Part shown: positions 25,996 through 37,810 of the stretch, one piece after another
Numbering within the stretch: position 1 is the first letter of the stretch
How the letters are laid out: each line of letters starts with the position of its first letter
From: Atrina japonica
Lineage: Eukaryota; Mollusca; Bivalvia; Pterioida; Pinnidae
Assembly (NCBI GenBank): GCA_030159075.1
Contig: BROG01000155.1
Coordinates: forward strand, 310,001 to 374,000
Length of the DNA stretch: 64,000 nucleotides
Direction of reading: 5' to 3'
Translations under genes and position numbers: made by a program
The notes under the pieces: generated by a model
Databases searched by the model: none
The model's input: the letters and a program-made list of their open reading frames with translations, nothing else
What the model was told of the DNA's origin: nothing

Positions 25996-26713
25996 AATTT
26001 GACATTTAGATATATCGACAACGTTTTGTCAATTGATAATAACAATTTTCATACATATGTCAATGCGATATATCCCAGCGAACTAGAAATTAAAGATACA
26101 ACAGAATCAAGCACACACGCTTCATACTTAGACATTTTACTTAATATAAACACAGACCGGAAATTAGCAACTAAGCTATACGATAAACACGACGATTTCG
26201 TCTTTCCCATCGTAAATTTTCCACATTTAAGTAGTAAATATCCCTCAGTCACCCGCATATGGAGTTTATATTTCACAAATGATCCGATATGCCAGGGCGT
26301 GCACAACATATGAAGATTTCATATAGAGGTAAACTACTCACTGACAAAGTATTGACACTGGGATATCGAAAACCGCGTTTAATGTCAACGTTCCGCAAAT
26401 TTTACGGTCGGTATAATAGTCTTATTTGCGACTACTCTGTTTCACTAAGTGAAATGTTGAGTTGCCTTTTCGTTGGCGGTTGTTGAGATGTCTGTACCAA
26501 TTGTGACGAGGATACACTCCTCACTTGTTTCATTGGACTTGACTGTGGACTCACGGCGGGTGTGACCGGTCGACAGGGGATGCTTACTCCTCCATGGCAC
26601 CTGATCCCACCTCTTGGTTTCCAGAGGTCCGTGTTTGTCCATTTTTACTGGATTTGTATCTATATCCTGGACATTCTATTGATTTATACTTTGGTATCTG
26701 TTATTTTTATATT
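25996..26713 (+). mobile_element. Reverse-transcriptase element, longest copy (RT 3' part plus 3' end)
   Basis: The plus frame gives RYIDNVLSI (palm motif C, usually RYIDD), FHTYVNAIYPSELEIKDTTE, ASYLDILLNI, KLYDKHDDF and IVNFPHLSS. After a frameshift come AYGVYISQMIRYARAC, GKLLTDKVLTLGY and FRKFYGRYNSLI. These motifs belong to a reverse-transcriptase family common in aquatic invertebrate genomes. I favour a Penelope-like or related non-LTR element but cannot settle the class. The second catalytic Asp of YIDD is Asn and the frame is broken, so it is inactive. Fingers, N-terminus and endonuclease are absent. The last ~300 bp are the shared 3' end found in five other copies here. Confidence 0.8.
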
Positions 26714-27726
26714 TCAATATCACTTTTTCTACTTGAGCTTTATTTCCCTCTAATATTGCTGCTTGGCATTGTCCGTATTTTCCTATGCAACTGTAAACAA
26801 TTATATTCCCTCAAAAACGAATGATACACATGTACTGAATACCACCTTGTTCTGTGACATTAGCAGTACTTATTTCTTATCGTTGACATTGTAGTGCATT
26901 TTTTTTTAGTCCAAGACAGTAATCTTACTTAATTTTGTCCAATTTTTCGTTGCAATCGGTCGAGATAAATTAAGTTGCAGTGTATATATCAAAACAATTT
27001 GCTTTTTAAATTACGCTTTGATGACAAATGAGCCAATTTCTTTTTCGGAGCACAGTAAAGTATTACATCCACTAAATCTAAAAATATTATTATTATTGGA
27101 GAATCATCGCAAACATGTCATATGGGATAATTTCTATTAACTTGCTATATTTAAATAATGCTAAGATGCTACCTTAATTTATTTCTTTTGCTGAAATAAT
27201 ATTTGAACCTTCGGCTAGATAATTGAAATTAACCATAGCGAAATTTTGCAGCTGATACTTTGGAATTGACGTGCATTCACTAAGTTGTAAATTAGTTTGT
27301 CCATTATCCTGAATAATTTTGCAAAAGAAATGAAATTACTAAATTTGACATACGAACTGCTAAAACCCTATCAGACTACAAAGTTTGAGTCATTCCCAAT
27401 TACTGGGGGATCAATTACAGCAAGATAAAACTATTGGTACTTTAGTATACTGGACAAGGAATTCCATAAAATGTTTAGAAAGAGCATCATTTATTGAGCG
27501 AGACTTACTGAAGTACATCGATGAAATAATTATTCGTTGTCAAAATAAACGTTAAGTGCGCCAGAAAAAAAAGTTCCAAGCACTTTTCCAATGACGTGTG
27601 TTCACGTCTTTATTTGGAAGATGAAGCTAAAGACAACCTGTTGCCAGTTCCAGACATTTCGATGACGCCTTCTGAAGAATACTGTAGGGGCGATAACTCT
27701 AAATATTACTCGTATTCAATTTGTTT

Positions 27727-27800
27727 GTTTGTTGTTGTTTAACGCCCAATTCCAGAATATAATATCAGCAGATCACCGACTTTGAGTGGGACTGTGAGTG
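27727..27800. repeat. SINE-A 3' fragment
   Basis: Starts TTTGTTTGTTTGTTGTTGTT then AACGCCCA, the tail and 3' end of the SINE-A family seen at 49233 and 56521, and decays soon after. 26714-27726 and 27801-28920 hold nothing else I can name. Confidence 0.45.
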
Positions 27801-28920
27801 GATTGGATTTGCCCGATATACATAAAAAATACAGAACATCTTTAAAGACTCGAACAAATCTCACAAAAAAATATAAAGTCGATGATTGTGTAATCAAGCC
27901 ATGTTATAGATCGATGGATTTAATTTGGTTTATATAAATTTTTATTTTTATTAATTGGTTAGCATCCAATGGCACGGGCGTCTGTGGTGTTCGAATGTAG
28001 CCTAATACTTCAGTGTAGGCCATGTGAGCAAGAAAAAGAGAAAAACTTTTTTTCCCCTTAATATCACTTGTTTATTTCAAATTTTCTGATTTACATGCAA
28101 AATTTTTATTTGTATTTTATTTCCACGTTCTCTAAATCTGTATGGACGATAATCACCGATATTTGTACTACATACGCTATAATATATGATTAGAGCCAAA
28201 GTTCAGTCCTATAAATAATAATAATCGGAATAAATAATATCACAAGTTGGTAGTCAAAGTAGGCCTAATGTGGAATTGCATGATTGATATAGCTCACTCC
28301 ATATATTAGGTCGCGAGAGTTAAACCGGAACTACTGAAAACGGTGGCGCCAGTTGTTTGCTAAAGGGACAAAATCCGGTAGGCTCCCATTTCTTTGGAAC
28401 AAGTCAGCTTCTTTTCATGAAAACTGCAAGTTTTTCTAATTCACAAGTGAAATTTATTGTCATTTCCTTTGTTCTTAGTATGTGATGTCAACAAAAAAAG
28501 GTTGCTTCTCAGAAAGTTTCAAAGGAGTTCAAAACTAGTATCAAATTATTCAGCCCTTTCATAAATATGTGAATTCTGACAAGAATTAACACAAGTATTA
28601 CCTTGTGGCATTTATTTGAAGAACGTTGATTTAACTTAGAAATCTATGGAAAATTTGCGATGGTTGACTCACTTTTGGCACGGTGCTTAAAACTTGCATC
28701 AACAATTACATGTATATACCTCAATACTGATATATTTCTTGGAAAATTCAATCATATTAAATGATTCCCCACAAATACATTATCATATTTCCGGTACAAA
28801 CTATCCAGACAAGACAGTGAATATTTCTCATGGAGAAGATTAGTTAATTACGAAGCTATATAAGCTGCTGTAGGTGAAACACTTTACATGCCCATTTTAT
28901 GTAATATTTCATCTCATATA

Positions 28921-29490
28921 TATATATATATATCTGGTGGTTAGAACAACTAATGCATGCGTATAATTGCAACAATCGTGCCAAACATAACCTGTCATAT
29001 CGGGGGGGGGGGGGGGGGGTTGTCCACCATTACTGTAAGCATTGCAAATTAACTTTCGGTTTGATTTGATTTGATTTTTTGTTTTACGCCATACTCAACA
29101 CTTTTTCACTCATATGATGGCGTCCAGTTTTTATTGGTGGAGGAGAAACCCCGGTTACCCGGGTAAAGACCACCGACCTTCCACAAGAAAACTGGCAAAC
29201 TTAACTCTCGGTAATTTATATATATCCGGTGGATAGAACAAATAATGCATGCGTATAATTGCAACAATCGTGCCAAACATAACCTGTCATATCCGGGGGG
29301 GTGTCCACTATTACTGTAAGCATTGCAAATTAACTTTCGGTTTGATTTGATTTTTTGTTTTACGCCATACTCAACACTTTTTTCAGTCATATGATGGCGT
29401 CCAGTTTTTATTGGTGGAGGAGAAACCCCGGTTACCCGGGTAAAGACCACCGACCTTCCACAAGAAAACTGGCAAACTTAACTTTCGGTA
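28921..29490. repeat. Direct tandem duplication, ~292-bp unit, containing SINE-B 3' pieces
   Basis: 28921-29213 and 29214-29490 are highly similar throughout (TAATGCATGCGTATAATTGC, CATAACCTGTCATATC, then the SINE-B body). The main difference is the G run: about 17 G in the first copy near 29001, 7 to 8 in the second. It looks like a recent unequal event. A 12-bp inverted repeat (AACTTTCGGTAA / TTACCGAAGGTT) closes the second copy. Confidence 0.85.
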
Positions 29491-29878
29491 ATTTTTTACC
29501 GAAGGTTACTGAGTGTCCAGTAAGCAAGTGCTATCTATTTGCAGTTAATATATATTCTATTCTTATTACCCTTAGCGTTTACTTTCGTACATCATTTCAT
29601 ACCTTAATAGGTCTTTTCCGTCGTTTCTGAAATTGTCAATGCGCTGTGTATATCGGGTGATCTTGACCATTTTTAACTCGTCTCATCGCATTCTCGACTT
29701 TACCATTCTTGACACATACGAACTACTCAATTCCACCGGAGACGATTGTAAAACATGAGGTACGCATAGTTTTCAAAGCTATATAGTTTAGATTTTGGCA
29801 ATATCAGCATTCATTTCAGGGTAACATTGAAGTCTGGAAAGCTTTCTTTAAGTGACCCGATATTTTATCCATATAATA
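29491..29878. other. Unassigned intergenic DNA
   Basis: No gene or repeat recognised. Confidence 0.6.
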
Positions 29879-30101
29879 CATAGGCGTCGGAGCCGGGGGG
29901 GCTAGGGGGGGGGGGGGCTTAGCCCCCCCCCCCCCACTTTTTTTGCAAAGATAGGCATAGTTGAAAATTGCTTAGCCCCCTAGACGTTTCTGGCGTGTGT
30001 GTGTTTTAAGTTGGTTTAGCCCCCCCCCCCCCACTTCTGGCGTGTGTGTGTTTTAAGTTGGTTTAGCCCCCCCCACTTTCAATTTGCTTCCGACGCCTAT
30101 G
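29879..30101. mobile_element. TA-flanked MITE with C/G runs
   Basis: Terminal inverted repeats CATAGGCGTCGGA and its complement, flanked by TA on both sides. The interior has a palindromic G-run/C-run near 29895-29935 and a doubled TGGCGTGTGTGTGTTTTAAG unit. A related, disrupted copy lies at 57247-57398. Confidence 0.8.
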
Positions 30102-30678
30102 TATTAATCCGATTTGCTTCAGGTATTTAAAAATACCATTGAAAAGCAAATATTTTACATAATACATGTACTTTCTAATAAAAATCACTTCCTGTATTTT
30201 CAAAGTTAATATATAACACAATAATCGGCCGACTTTAACATACGCGGATGTGGCAAAGGCCGAGACTGCTGATAGACCGAGCGGATAAAGCACTGAGATA
30301 CCCCTGCCCCAATTACGAAGCACATTTTATATAGTGAAAGAGTTTATCTGAAAGGTCATTGCATACGGAAATACAGCCGGATTTTTTAGGTACAGGAAAA
30401 CGTAAATTCTAATAAAACTAATAACTTCGGGAAAAAAGATCTTTTCTAACGTTCCACGTGTTTGATAATGTATTTGAACACACATTTTATCATTTTCTCG
30501 TGCGTCATGAGACAAAAATCATTGCGACAGCTTATATCGCTTTAATGAAATAACCATGGTATCAATATAAATTGTTTTCTCTCAAGAATTTTTTTTACCA
30601 AAGTCCATGAATCTAATTTGAAGCAGTGTATTTAAATAACCAAACGGCAAAATAATTTTTGCTGTTTTGAATAAACAT
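30102..30678. other. Unassigned intergenic DNA
   Basis: No gene or repeat recognised; short ORFs only. Confidence 0.6.
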
Positions 30679-30868
30679 TTAAGTTGTCATCTCAACTTTT
30701 AAACCATTTTAATAAAATGGTTTAAAAGTTTTTAAAACATCCCAAATGTTTTTCTTCCATTGGTCGCCATATTTGTTCAGGTTTTTTTAATAGAAACAAG
30801 CCCCACAACCGATATAAAAGGCGAGTTTGCAAAATCACTCGTCATTGTCTAACTACAGTCGCATAGAA
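30679..30868 (+). repeat. Convergent-TATA segment, left part of split copy
   Basis: Matches 19203-19398, with plus-strand TATAAAAGG at 30813-30821 preserved. It also contains a perfect 18-bp palindrome pair (30694-30711 and 30713-30730) that is degraded in the other copy. Confidence 0.65.
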
Positions 30869-31129
30869 CAAACGTGCGAAGGAATTTTAAGTATAACTCA
30901 CCTGCATGTCGAAAATAAATATTGATATCAACAAAGTTCATTCTTTTTATACACAATTCAGATGAGAATACATTAAGAAGTACTATTGGCATAGACCTTC
31001 TATGTTCAAATTAATACAGCTGTTATCTGTTCACAATAAGAAGCAACTGTGTAATTTAGCAATCTTTTTGAAAAAAGCTTTGGGGGAAAGGTCGAGGCAA
31101 AATTAGTGTTCAGCCTCCAACTTACTTAC

Positions 31130-31275
31130 TCACTTACTTACACTCCACTTACAGTATTTAAATATTGATTGTAAATGTGATTTATTATATTTGTGTTTAT
31201 ATGATATTGTATATGTATTTATGCTGATAAGCCAGATGGCTTAAAGCTTAATAAACTATCTATCTATCTATTCAC
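31130..31275 (+). mobile_element. LINE-like 3' tail
   Basis: AAGCCAGATGGCTTAAAGC followed by TTAATAAACTATC and (TATC)n, a style of 3' end typical of non-LTR retrotransposons with microsatellite tails. No ORF is preserved. It lies in the ~1-kb spacer that splits the convergent-TATA segment. Confidence 0.45.
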
Positions 31276-31865
31276 TCTGTCCGGACATTTAGTCGATTAA
31301 TCTACAGTTCGCAAGCATGCAATTAATCAGTTTAAACATGAGAATATCAAACATAATTCCAAATTCCCTATGACAAAATTGTAAAATTATAAACAAACAG
31401 GAGCTCAAGACCTCCAGTTATGATATGAATGGCCTCGCTTCCGAAATAACAGATCAATTACATTCAGACCAAGGTCAACTCGGAAATATATATTCGAACA
31501 TTCGGCTCATTTTACAGGACCACTTTCAAAACATTTGATAGCCAAGTCTCTTATAACGTTTATTTGATGTTATCTTTGGAAAATATTAGATGGGGTACCT
31601 TGTCATTGGTCAAATGCACGCGACCCGACTGCTCACTTAACCGAGTTCACCAGAATGCGTGACGCTATGTAAACAACATAACGAAAAGGTGCAGATGACT
31701 GGTAGGATATTATTTATTTTTACGTTCAAAGTGCATATTATTTTACGTATACTAAAATAATAATTTTAAAACTAATTACTGAATCCATTATGTATCTTTA
31801 TTTTGAAGTCTTTGATGTAAAGATTAATGTGGAATGTTTATGATTTGAGTAAAGTGTATGTTTTG

Positions 31866-31950
31866 AGTCCATTGTTTCGCTTTGGGAGTACAGGTGTGAA
31901 ATAGTGTTGTTCTGTGGCCTCACCTTTTATAGTGGAATTGCGAGTCATTT
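31866..31950 (-). repeat. Convergent-TATA segment, right part of split copy
   Basis: Matches 19400-19486, with minus-strand TATAAAAGG at 31931-31923 preserved. Together with 30679-30868 it brackets about 1 kb absent from the intact copy. Confidence 0.65.
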
Positions 31951-33940
31951 TCTATGGTAATGACGGTGAGAGATAATGCAGCAACTTAGTAAAAACATAT
32001 TTTCAAAGAAATGTTGTGTCTTTCGTTTTTCTATTCATTTAATGTAAGTAATTTGGCGTTTGTTTAAATGATCTTTTAATGAATAAACACATTTCGGGCA
32101 GCGAATGTCGACATTGTTATTCTAGTGTTAATTTTGCTTCAAGAGTAGCATCTCAGTAAAAAACAACATAACAAATTATACAAGTTTAAAAGAAATTAAA
32201 ATAAAAATCACTGATGAAATGTAATTTTATTTCATGTCACTTTAAATGGTAAGTTTCAAAGCAGCACCTGAAATCGTCTTAAAACTAGTTGTAATGAAAT
32301 GTCATCCATTCTGTAAACTGAAAAAAATGTATTGATAAAACTATTCACTAGTTTAACTGTAGGCTCATTCCCAGATTTTACTGACTGTAGGTCCACTGCA
32401 AATGTTGGTTTGACTCCTGTTCAATAACAGGTTATTTGAATATCCTTATACCTAAATTTGTTGGAGACTGTAACTTTGTTTTTCTGCAGCCAATATCTTT
32501 CCAGGTCCAGGTTTTTGATCAGAATAAATATTTCCAAAACCATGATCATATATATTTTTCAAAATTAACCTACCTTTCACAGAAGCCCTGCAACTAGTTC
32601 TTGTACATATAAAATGTAAATTTTTCCACTACAGTATGTTCAAATGAGCTAGTTTTATTATGAAATATCTGGCCATTATAACTGATCCACATTGTCTGAA
32701 AATGTATGTAGATATTGAAAGAAAGAAGAAATTTCTGTGATACTAGGGCAGTAGCATAATTCCTAACTTTCCTAAATATGTTACAATGTACCATTATTCC
32801 CCTATTTCAAAGATTTACATTATAGTTAAAAACACAACCTTGAGATAAATTCTGCGATTAAAGACAATCTGTTTTTCTAAATTCTATTTGCACTCAAATT
32901 AAAAAGATTTTCAGTCTACATGAACCTATCTTGCAAACATTCACAATGAAATAATAAAGAATGTGCCAAATAAGATTTCAGTATTTTTCTTAGAAAACAA
33001 TTCCTACCTGACTGTTTCAAGCACAAGAACTCTGCAGTAAAACTAAGTGAAGTGTAACTGGTGGAAATGAATCAGGTGAAGGGAAACAAATCTAGTTCGT
33101 ATTTTGGTACAGAAGTGTTGCTCATACAATACTGATCATGTCACCATCCTGTGAATGTTTATGCTAGATTTTTTATATTTAGATTTGAGCTATTCATGGG
33201 AGTGCTGCAGTTAAGAAACCCTGTAGCGAAATGGAAAGCAGGCAGGCAAAAATAACCTTGTGAACGGCAGTCATGACAAGTCTGGAAGTGATAATCACAT
33301 GGGGCATGGCTGTGTTCCTTTTAGAAAATTTCACAAATAAAACCCTAACCACCATCTCTTTTTACCGATATTTTGATTTACTAAATCAATATTAGCTGTA
33401 TACCAATATACAGCACATCAACAAGATACAGCAAGATACAAGTCGATGGGTTCCTAACTACTATGTAAACCAGCATTACCTTGACCTTTGGACACTACAA
33501 AAAAAAATATTATTTTCATCACTGTACTCACCTTTTTATGTCCACCTTGATTCCATTTAAGTCTGTTACCACAATAGAAAGTAATACTTATAAACTTCAT
33601 CATTTATGAAAGTACTTAAGAAACATTCTACCTTTATTACTAGCAAATTTAAGTATCATCATCCACTAGTAATTTCCTACCTGCCTTCCTCATAATTTTC
33701 ATCCAAAACTCAAAATTTCTCTTCATGCTGTAAAGAAGTTGTTATTACGTAAACAAGCATTTTATAAGACATTTGGAACTGTAGTCATAGTTTTTTCCAA
33801 AAGTTTTGAAGTTATATATAGATTTGTTTGTCTTAAGACCAAATTTTCAATTAAGAAAAACAGAAATGATTTCATTTTCAAGCCATATTTTTTTCTTTTT
33901 AAATGATCAACAACCATAACTTTTGTCTTACCCAAAAAGG
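31951..33940. other. Repeat-poor unassigned DNA downstream of TRA2
   Basis: Noticeably free of recognisable transposons compared with the first 31 kb. No ORF with protein-like character on either strand. Confidence 0.5.
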
Positions 33941-34285
33941 GAACTCTTCATATCAACCATCCATTTGACCCTACAACTTTCAGACCCTTATTTCCATTCT
34001 TCAGACAATATTAATTTCATTTTTCTTCTATCTTCAACATTTGTACTTAAAACTCTCCATCTTCATGCCCCATTTTAATTTCAAATTTTATCTTCATACT
34101 CTGATCTTCAAATATGAATTTTTTTTTCTCAAACTCTTCAAACTTCATCTTCATTTTTCTTTCCCCTAACAAAATCATTTCTTTCTTCAAACTTCAATCT
34201 TCAAATTTCATTTAAATCATTCCTTCAATTATATTCTTCATAACTGAAGACACTTCATTCTTCAATTTTCTTTCTTCAATATCCT
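33941..34285 (-). promoter_or_regulatory. GAAGA-rich block in TRA2 sense orientation
   Basis: I count 14 occurrences of TCTTC on the plus strand (GAAGA on the minus strand, the TRA2 sense strand) in ~345 bp, many extended as TTGAAGA or TGAAGAAAGAA. TRA2 proteins are known to bind GAA/AGAA-rich RNA, and vertebrate TRA2B regulates itself through such motifs in a poison exon. Whether this block is transcribed is not shown by the sequence. It lies 2.4-2.7 kb past the TRA2 stop codon. A plain degenerate pentamer microsatellite is the alternative. Confidence 0.45.
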
Positions 34286-36647
34286 TTATAATAACAAAGA
34301 TGTATAAGTCAGTACACATTTTACAGCAATGTCATAATTTATTAAATCTAAAATGACACAAAAACGTATTTATACAAAGAAATATGCCAACTATCAAAAT
34401 TACAGATACAACATAGGTACCTACTGAGCAAATCAAGAAACTTGACAATACTGAATCTATTAAAGGAGCTGTTGAAGAAATGAATACTGGTCAATTTATC
34501 TGTATACAATCTTGTGGTCTGTTAAAATTTATCTATACAATCTTGTGGTCTATTAAGATTTATCTGTATACAATCTTGTAGTCTGTAAACTTTTGCTGGC
34601 TGATGAATGCACAGAAAATTTATTCAATGTTACTAATGATTCTTAGATATTTCAGATCACTGTTCATAAAATCTGATGACAACTCCCAATTCCAGTTGTA
34701 ACATATCCTGAGGTAAAATAATATGGCATATTTTTGTACAAGTTTGTATATACATATTTCACAATGACAAGATGAAAAAGTAATCATGGTAGTTACATAG
34801 GATAATGTAAAAAAAAAACAGGAGAGAAACGAGATGATGCATGAAATGAACAAAAGTTTTTTAAAAAATGACATGAAATACAAAACTGATGACATTTGAT
34901 CACTGAAACTGAAAGTTAAAAAGTAGCACATGTTACATGTAAAATGTCACTTTCTGAAGCCAACCTGTGTAGTTGCTAAGTAAAGATGTGGCATGATAAA
35001 AATAATACAATGGTCCACCTCCTCCGCATCATGTTACAACAGATGATTTCTGTCTTATCCTCATAATCAATAGATCACATATAAGTAAAAAGCCTCTCAC
35101 TCGAACAAGCCTCTTATTTGAATAAAGAAAGTCTTTGTTTTAAAAGTCCAGTAAGACATAGGAGCATGTGTTTACCCATTGGATTCCAAGTTGAATTATA
35201 CCTCAATAACGACCTGTTGAAAAAATACATAGCAAAGTCCCATGTGAATGTAGACATACATCTATGGTTACATTACTAGAATCATAGACCATATACAAGA
35301 TTATGCATCTGGGTTTATATATATATATATTGTATGAAATTCTGCCATAATTTAAAGTGCCTGATGGTTCACATAAAAATATCTACTGTCGTCGTTTCAG
35401 TTTCCTATATATATTATTATATGGTATATCCCCCGATCTTCCATTATGCTTAATTTGAATAAATGAAATGCAAACATCTACATATACAATATGACAATGT
35501 TCTACAACAACAAAGTGTTAAGATGCCCAATTCTTGCTGGGTCATCTGTCAACACAGCCATTTTTACTATAAATTTCAAGCACATAAGGAAGGTACTTAG
35601 CAAACTACATTTGGTTCTTTAGGACAGTATATTTCAAATTGTTAATCCATGTGTTTTGGTTGCCAGGATAATCAGGGATAATGGAGTACAAGTACTCAAT
35701 CACTCTTTCCAGCTCTTTGTTATTTAGAATGAAAGCTAAGTATTTATCATTAAATGCTGGTTTTCAACCTCTAATACAGAAGATGGTACATTTCAAGGAC
35801 ATCCTTCTATTTTTAACAGTAGAATTTCACAATAAACCATGCCAAATAGAGACTATACACAACAATCATTTTATGTAATTAAAAAAACCTCTGGCTTTGA
35901 AAAAATAACCAATTAAAAAATTAACCCAGCTGACCAACTTTTGAAGACAAGAATGATAAGAATCTAAACTTTTGTGGTATATTACAATTAAATGCAATTG
36001 AATCCCCGACCCCTCAAGACTCCTTCTAAAAATATAATCTTCCTCAAGAGGTATAACTTTAAACACATTCTATTCTACAATTTAAAAGAATATTTCCAAA
36101 TGAATTTGAAAAATAAAAGCATTGCAATCTTGGGGGGAGGAATTGTAGTTTTGAAGATTGAAGTTCCTCCAAAACAAATATCCTTATAAAATTCTAGAAC
36201 TGTGCCTAGTGGTTTTTATATGTTTACAAATGGAGCCTGCAGCACAAACATTTTATTGCCATCATTGTGACTGCCATTGTAGAATTCTTACTTCTTCCTT
36301 AGTACGTTCAAAGTCATGCAATTTGAGGCTCAATTCATAAATAAATCATGTCCCAGCAAATGTTTGCAATGCTCTTCTGAGGTATTAATATTTCAAAAGA
36401 AATTCAAACCTGAACTTCCCATATGTTGAGGGTAAAGGCATACTCAAATTATTGAGCCAATACCAATTTTGGAGCCTACACATGTATGCTCACGGCTTCA
36501 CATATAAGTACAGAAGTTATACTAAATGCTCCCTGTCTGCAATGACAGGGTGCTTGTATATGAAATGTCACTCAAAATCAAGTATCCCATCTGGTAGACT
36601 AAAAATATTTATCCTGTGAATGGTATAACCATCATGTGAACTGCATC
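34286..36647. other. Possible extended TRA2 3' region; no gene seen
   Basis: No ORF with protein-like features. Minus-strand AATAAA hexamers occur around 36251 and 34618, so longer 3' UTR forms of TRA2 are possible but unproven. A short local repeat (ACAATCTTGTGGTCTGTTAA) is present three times at 34506-34590. Confidence 0.45.
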
Positions 36648-36653
36648 TTTATT
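36648..36653 (-). terminator. Poly(A) signal AATAAA for TRA2
   Basis: AATAAA lies on the minus strand about 19 bases after the TAA stop at 36674-36672. If used, it would give a very short 3' UTR. Confidence 0.5.
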
Positions 36654-36671
36654 TTTGACATCTTGTTCTGG

Positions 36672-36810
36672 TTACTTACGAGGGCTGTACGATCTTGACC
36701 TAGATCGAGATCTGGAATATCTGCTGTGTCTACTTCCTCTGTGACCACCACCACCACCACCACCACCACCACCATATGGAGATGGGGACCTCCTTCTTCC
36801 ATACCCACTA
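36672..36810 (-). CDS. TRA2: TRA2 exon 10 (Gly run, RS2 tail, stop)
   Basis: 139 nt, residues 282-327 plus TAA. It encodes SSGYGRRRSPSPY, ten consecutive glycines all written GGT (295-304), then HRGSRHSRYSRSRSRSRSYS and PRK. Acceptor CATATTTTAG. The final codons CGT-AAG-TAA contain a consensus splice donor (C/GTAAGT), so a variant splicing onward and replacing the last two residues is conceivable. The pure GGT run is a trinucleotide microsatellite likely to vary in length between individuals. Confidence 0.95.
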
Positions 36811-37110
36811 CTAAAATATGAAAACAAAGCAATCAATAACTATCATTTAAGATATTTTATGTTTTTCATGCACATATTATCAATGGTGAGTTGCTGTAGT
36901 CTGTTTTGTTTTTTTGCGAAAACAGAAATGAATGTTATAAAATGAAAATAGATAAAGGTTAATCATAAGTAAAACACCCAATAACCAGTTTGTCAATCAA
37001 TTTTTATCTTAAGTAAAACAGACTAAAACTGGAAAATTAGTTTTCATTGGAATGCCATTGTTGAGGCATCAGACAAGCTATTAGCCAAACTGTAGTATGA
37101 AAGGCCATTT

Positions 37111-37810
37111 GGGTCACAAACGGGATGATTTTACTTGATGAAATTAACCAATCAGACGTCTTGTTTCATTTAATCAATAATGAAATGGCACCAGATAGCC
37201 AGATGCATTATCAGACATAGTCTACTGATTTACTCAACTAAAATTTTTTGATAATCTAAATATGTATTAAAAAAACTTGTTCGTTTGCTAAATATCGGTG
37301 ACTGAATTTGACATAACACATTTTTTTCTGTCCAGGAATGGTTATCTCCGAGATCGAAACATACTGTCATTTGGTCACGTTTTCAGGTACTAAACATCGT
37401 TGACATTTTACATCTTACATGTGCAGCTACTCCCAGCATATGTATCTAGATTATCAAATAAAATCTAAAAATTATTTTTATTTCGTTTAGTAAATATCGT
37501 TACTACAAATTTAACTTATCCTATTCAGTTCATTTCTGATTGTTCTCTTTATGATGTAAGAAACATTCTAATTGAATATTTCCTCTAAGTCACAATACAA
37601 TCTTGCATGCAAGTGCTTGATTATAAGTTACGTGCAAGCAAAACTTATGTAATGAAATGGGTTTTGCATGCAAAAATGTCTTTCACGTTAAAAGTCACTA
37701 CTTGCGTTCAAAAAGTATGTTTCATCGTGTTAAAAGTTACTTTTAACGTGTTAAAAGTGATTTTTAACGTGAAAGTTTTCAGCGAGTAAGTTCATCCCGT
37801 TTGTGACCCA
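37111..37810. mobile_element. MITE in TRA2 intron 9
   Basis: Inverted ends GGGTCACAAACGGGATGA (left) and its complement (right, 37793-37810), with further TTACT pairing inside. The right part has alternating TTTTAACGTG / TTAAAAGT units that fold on themselves. No ORF. About 700 bp. Confidence 0.75.
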
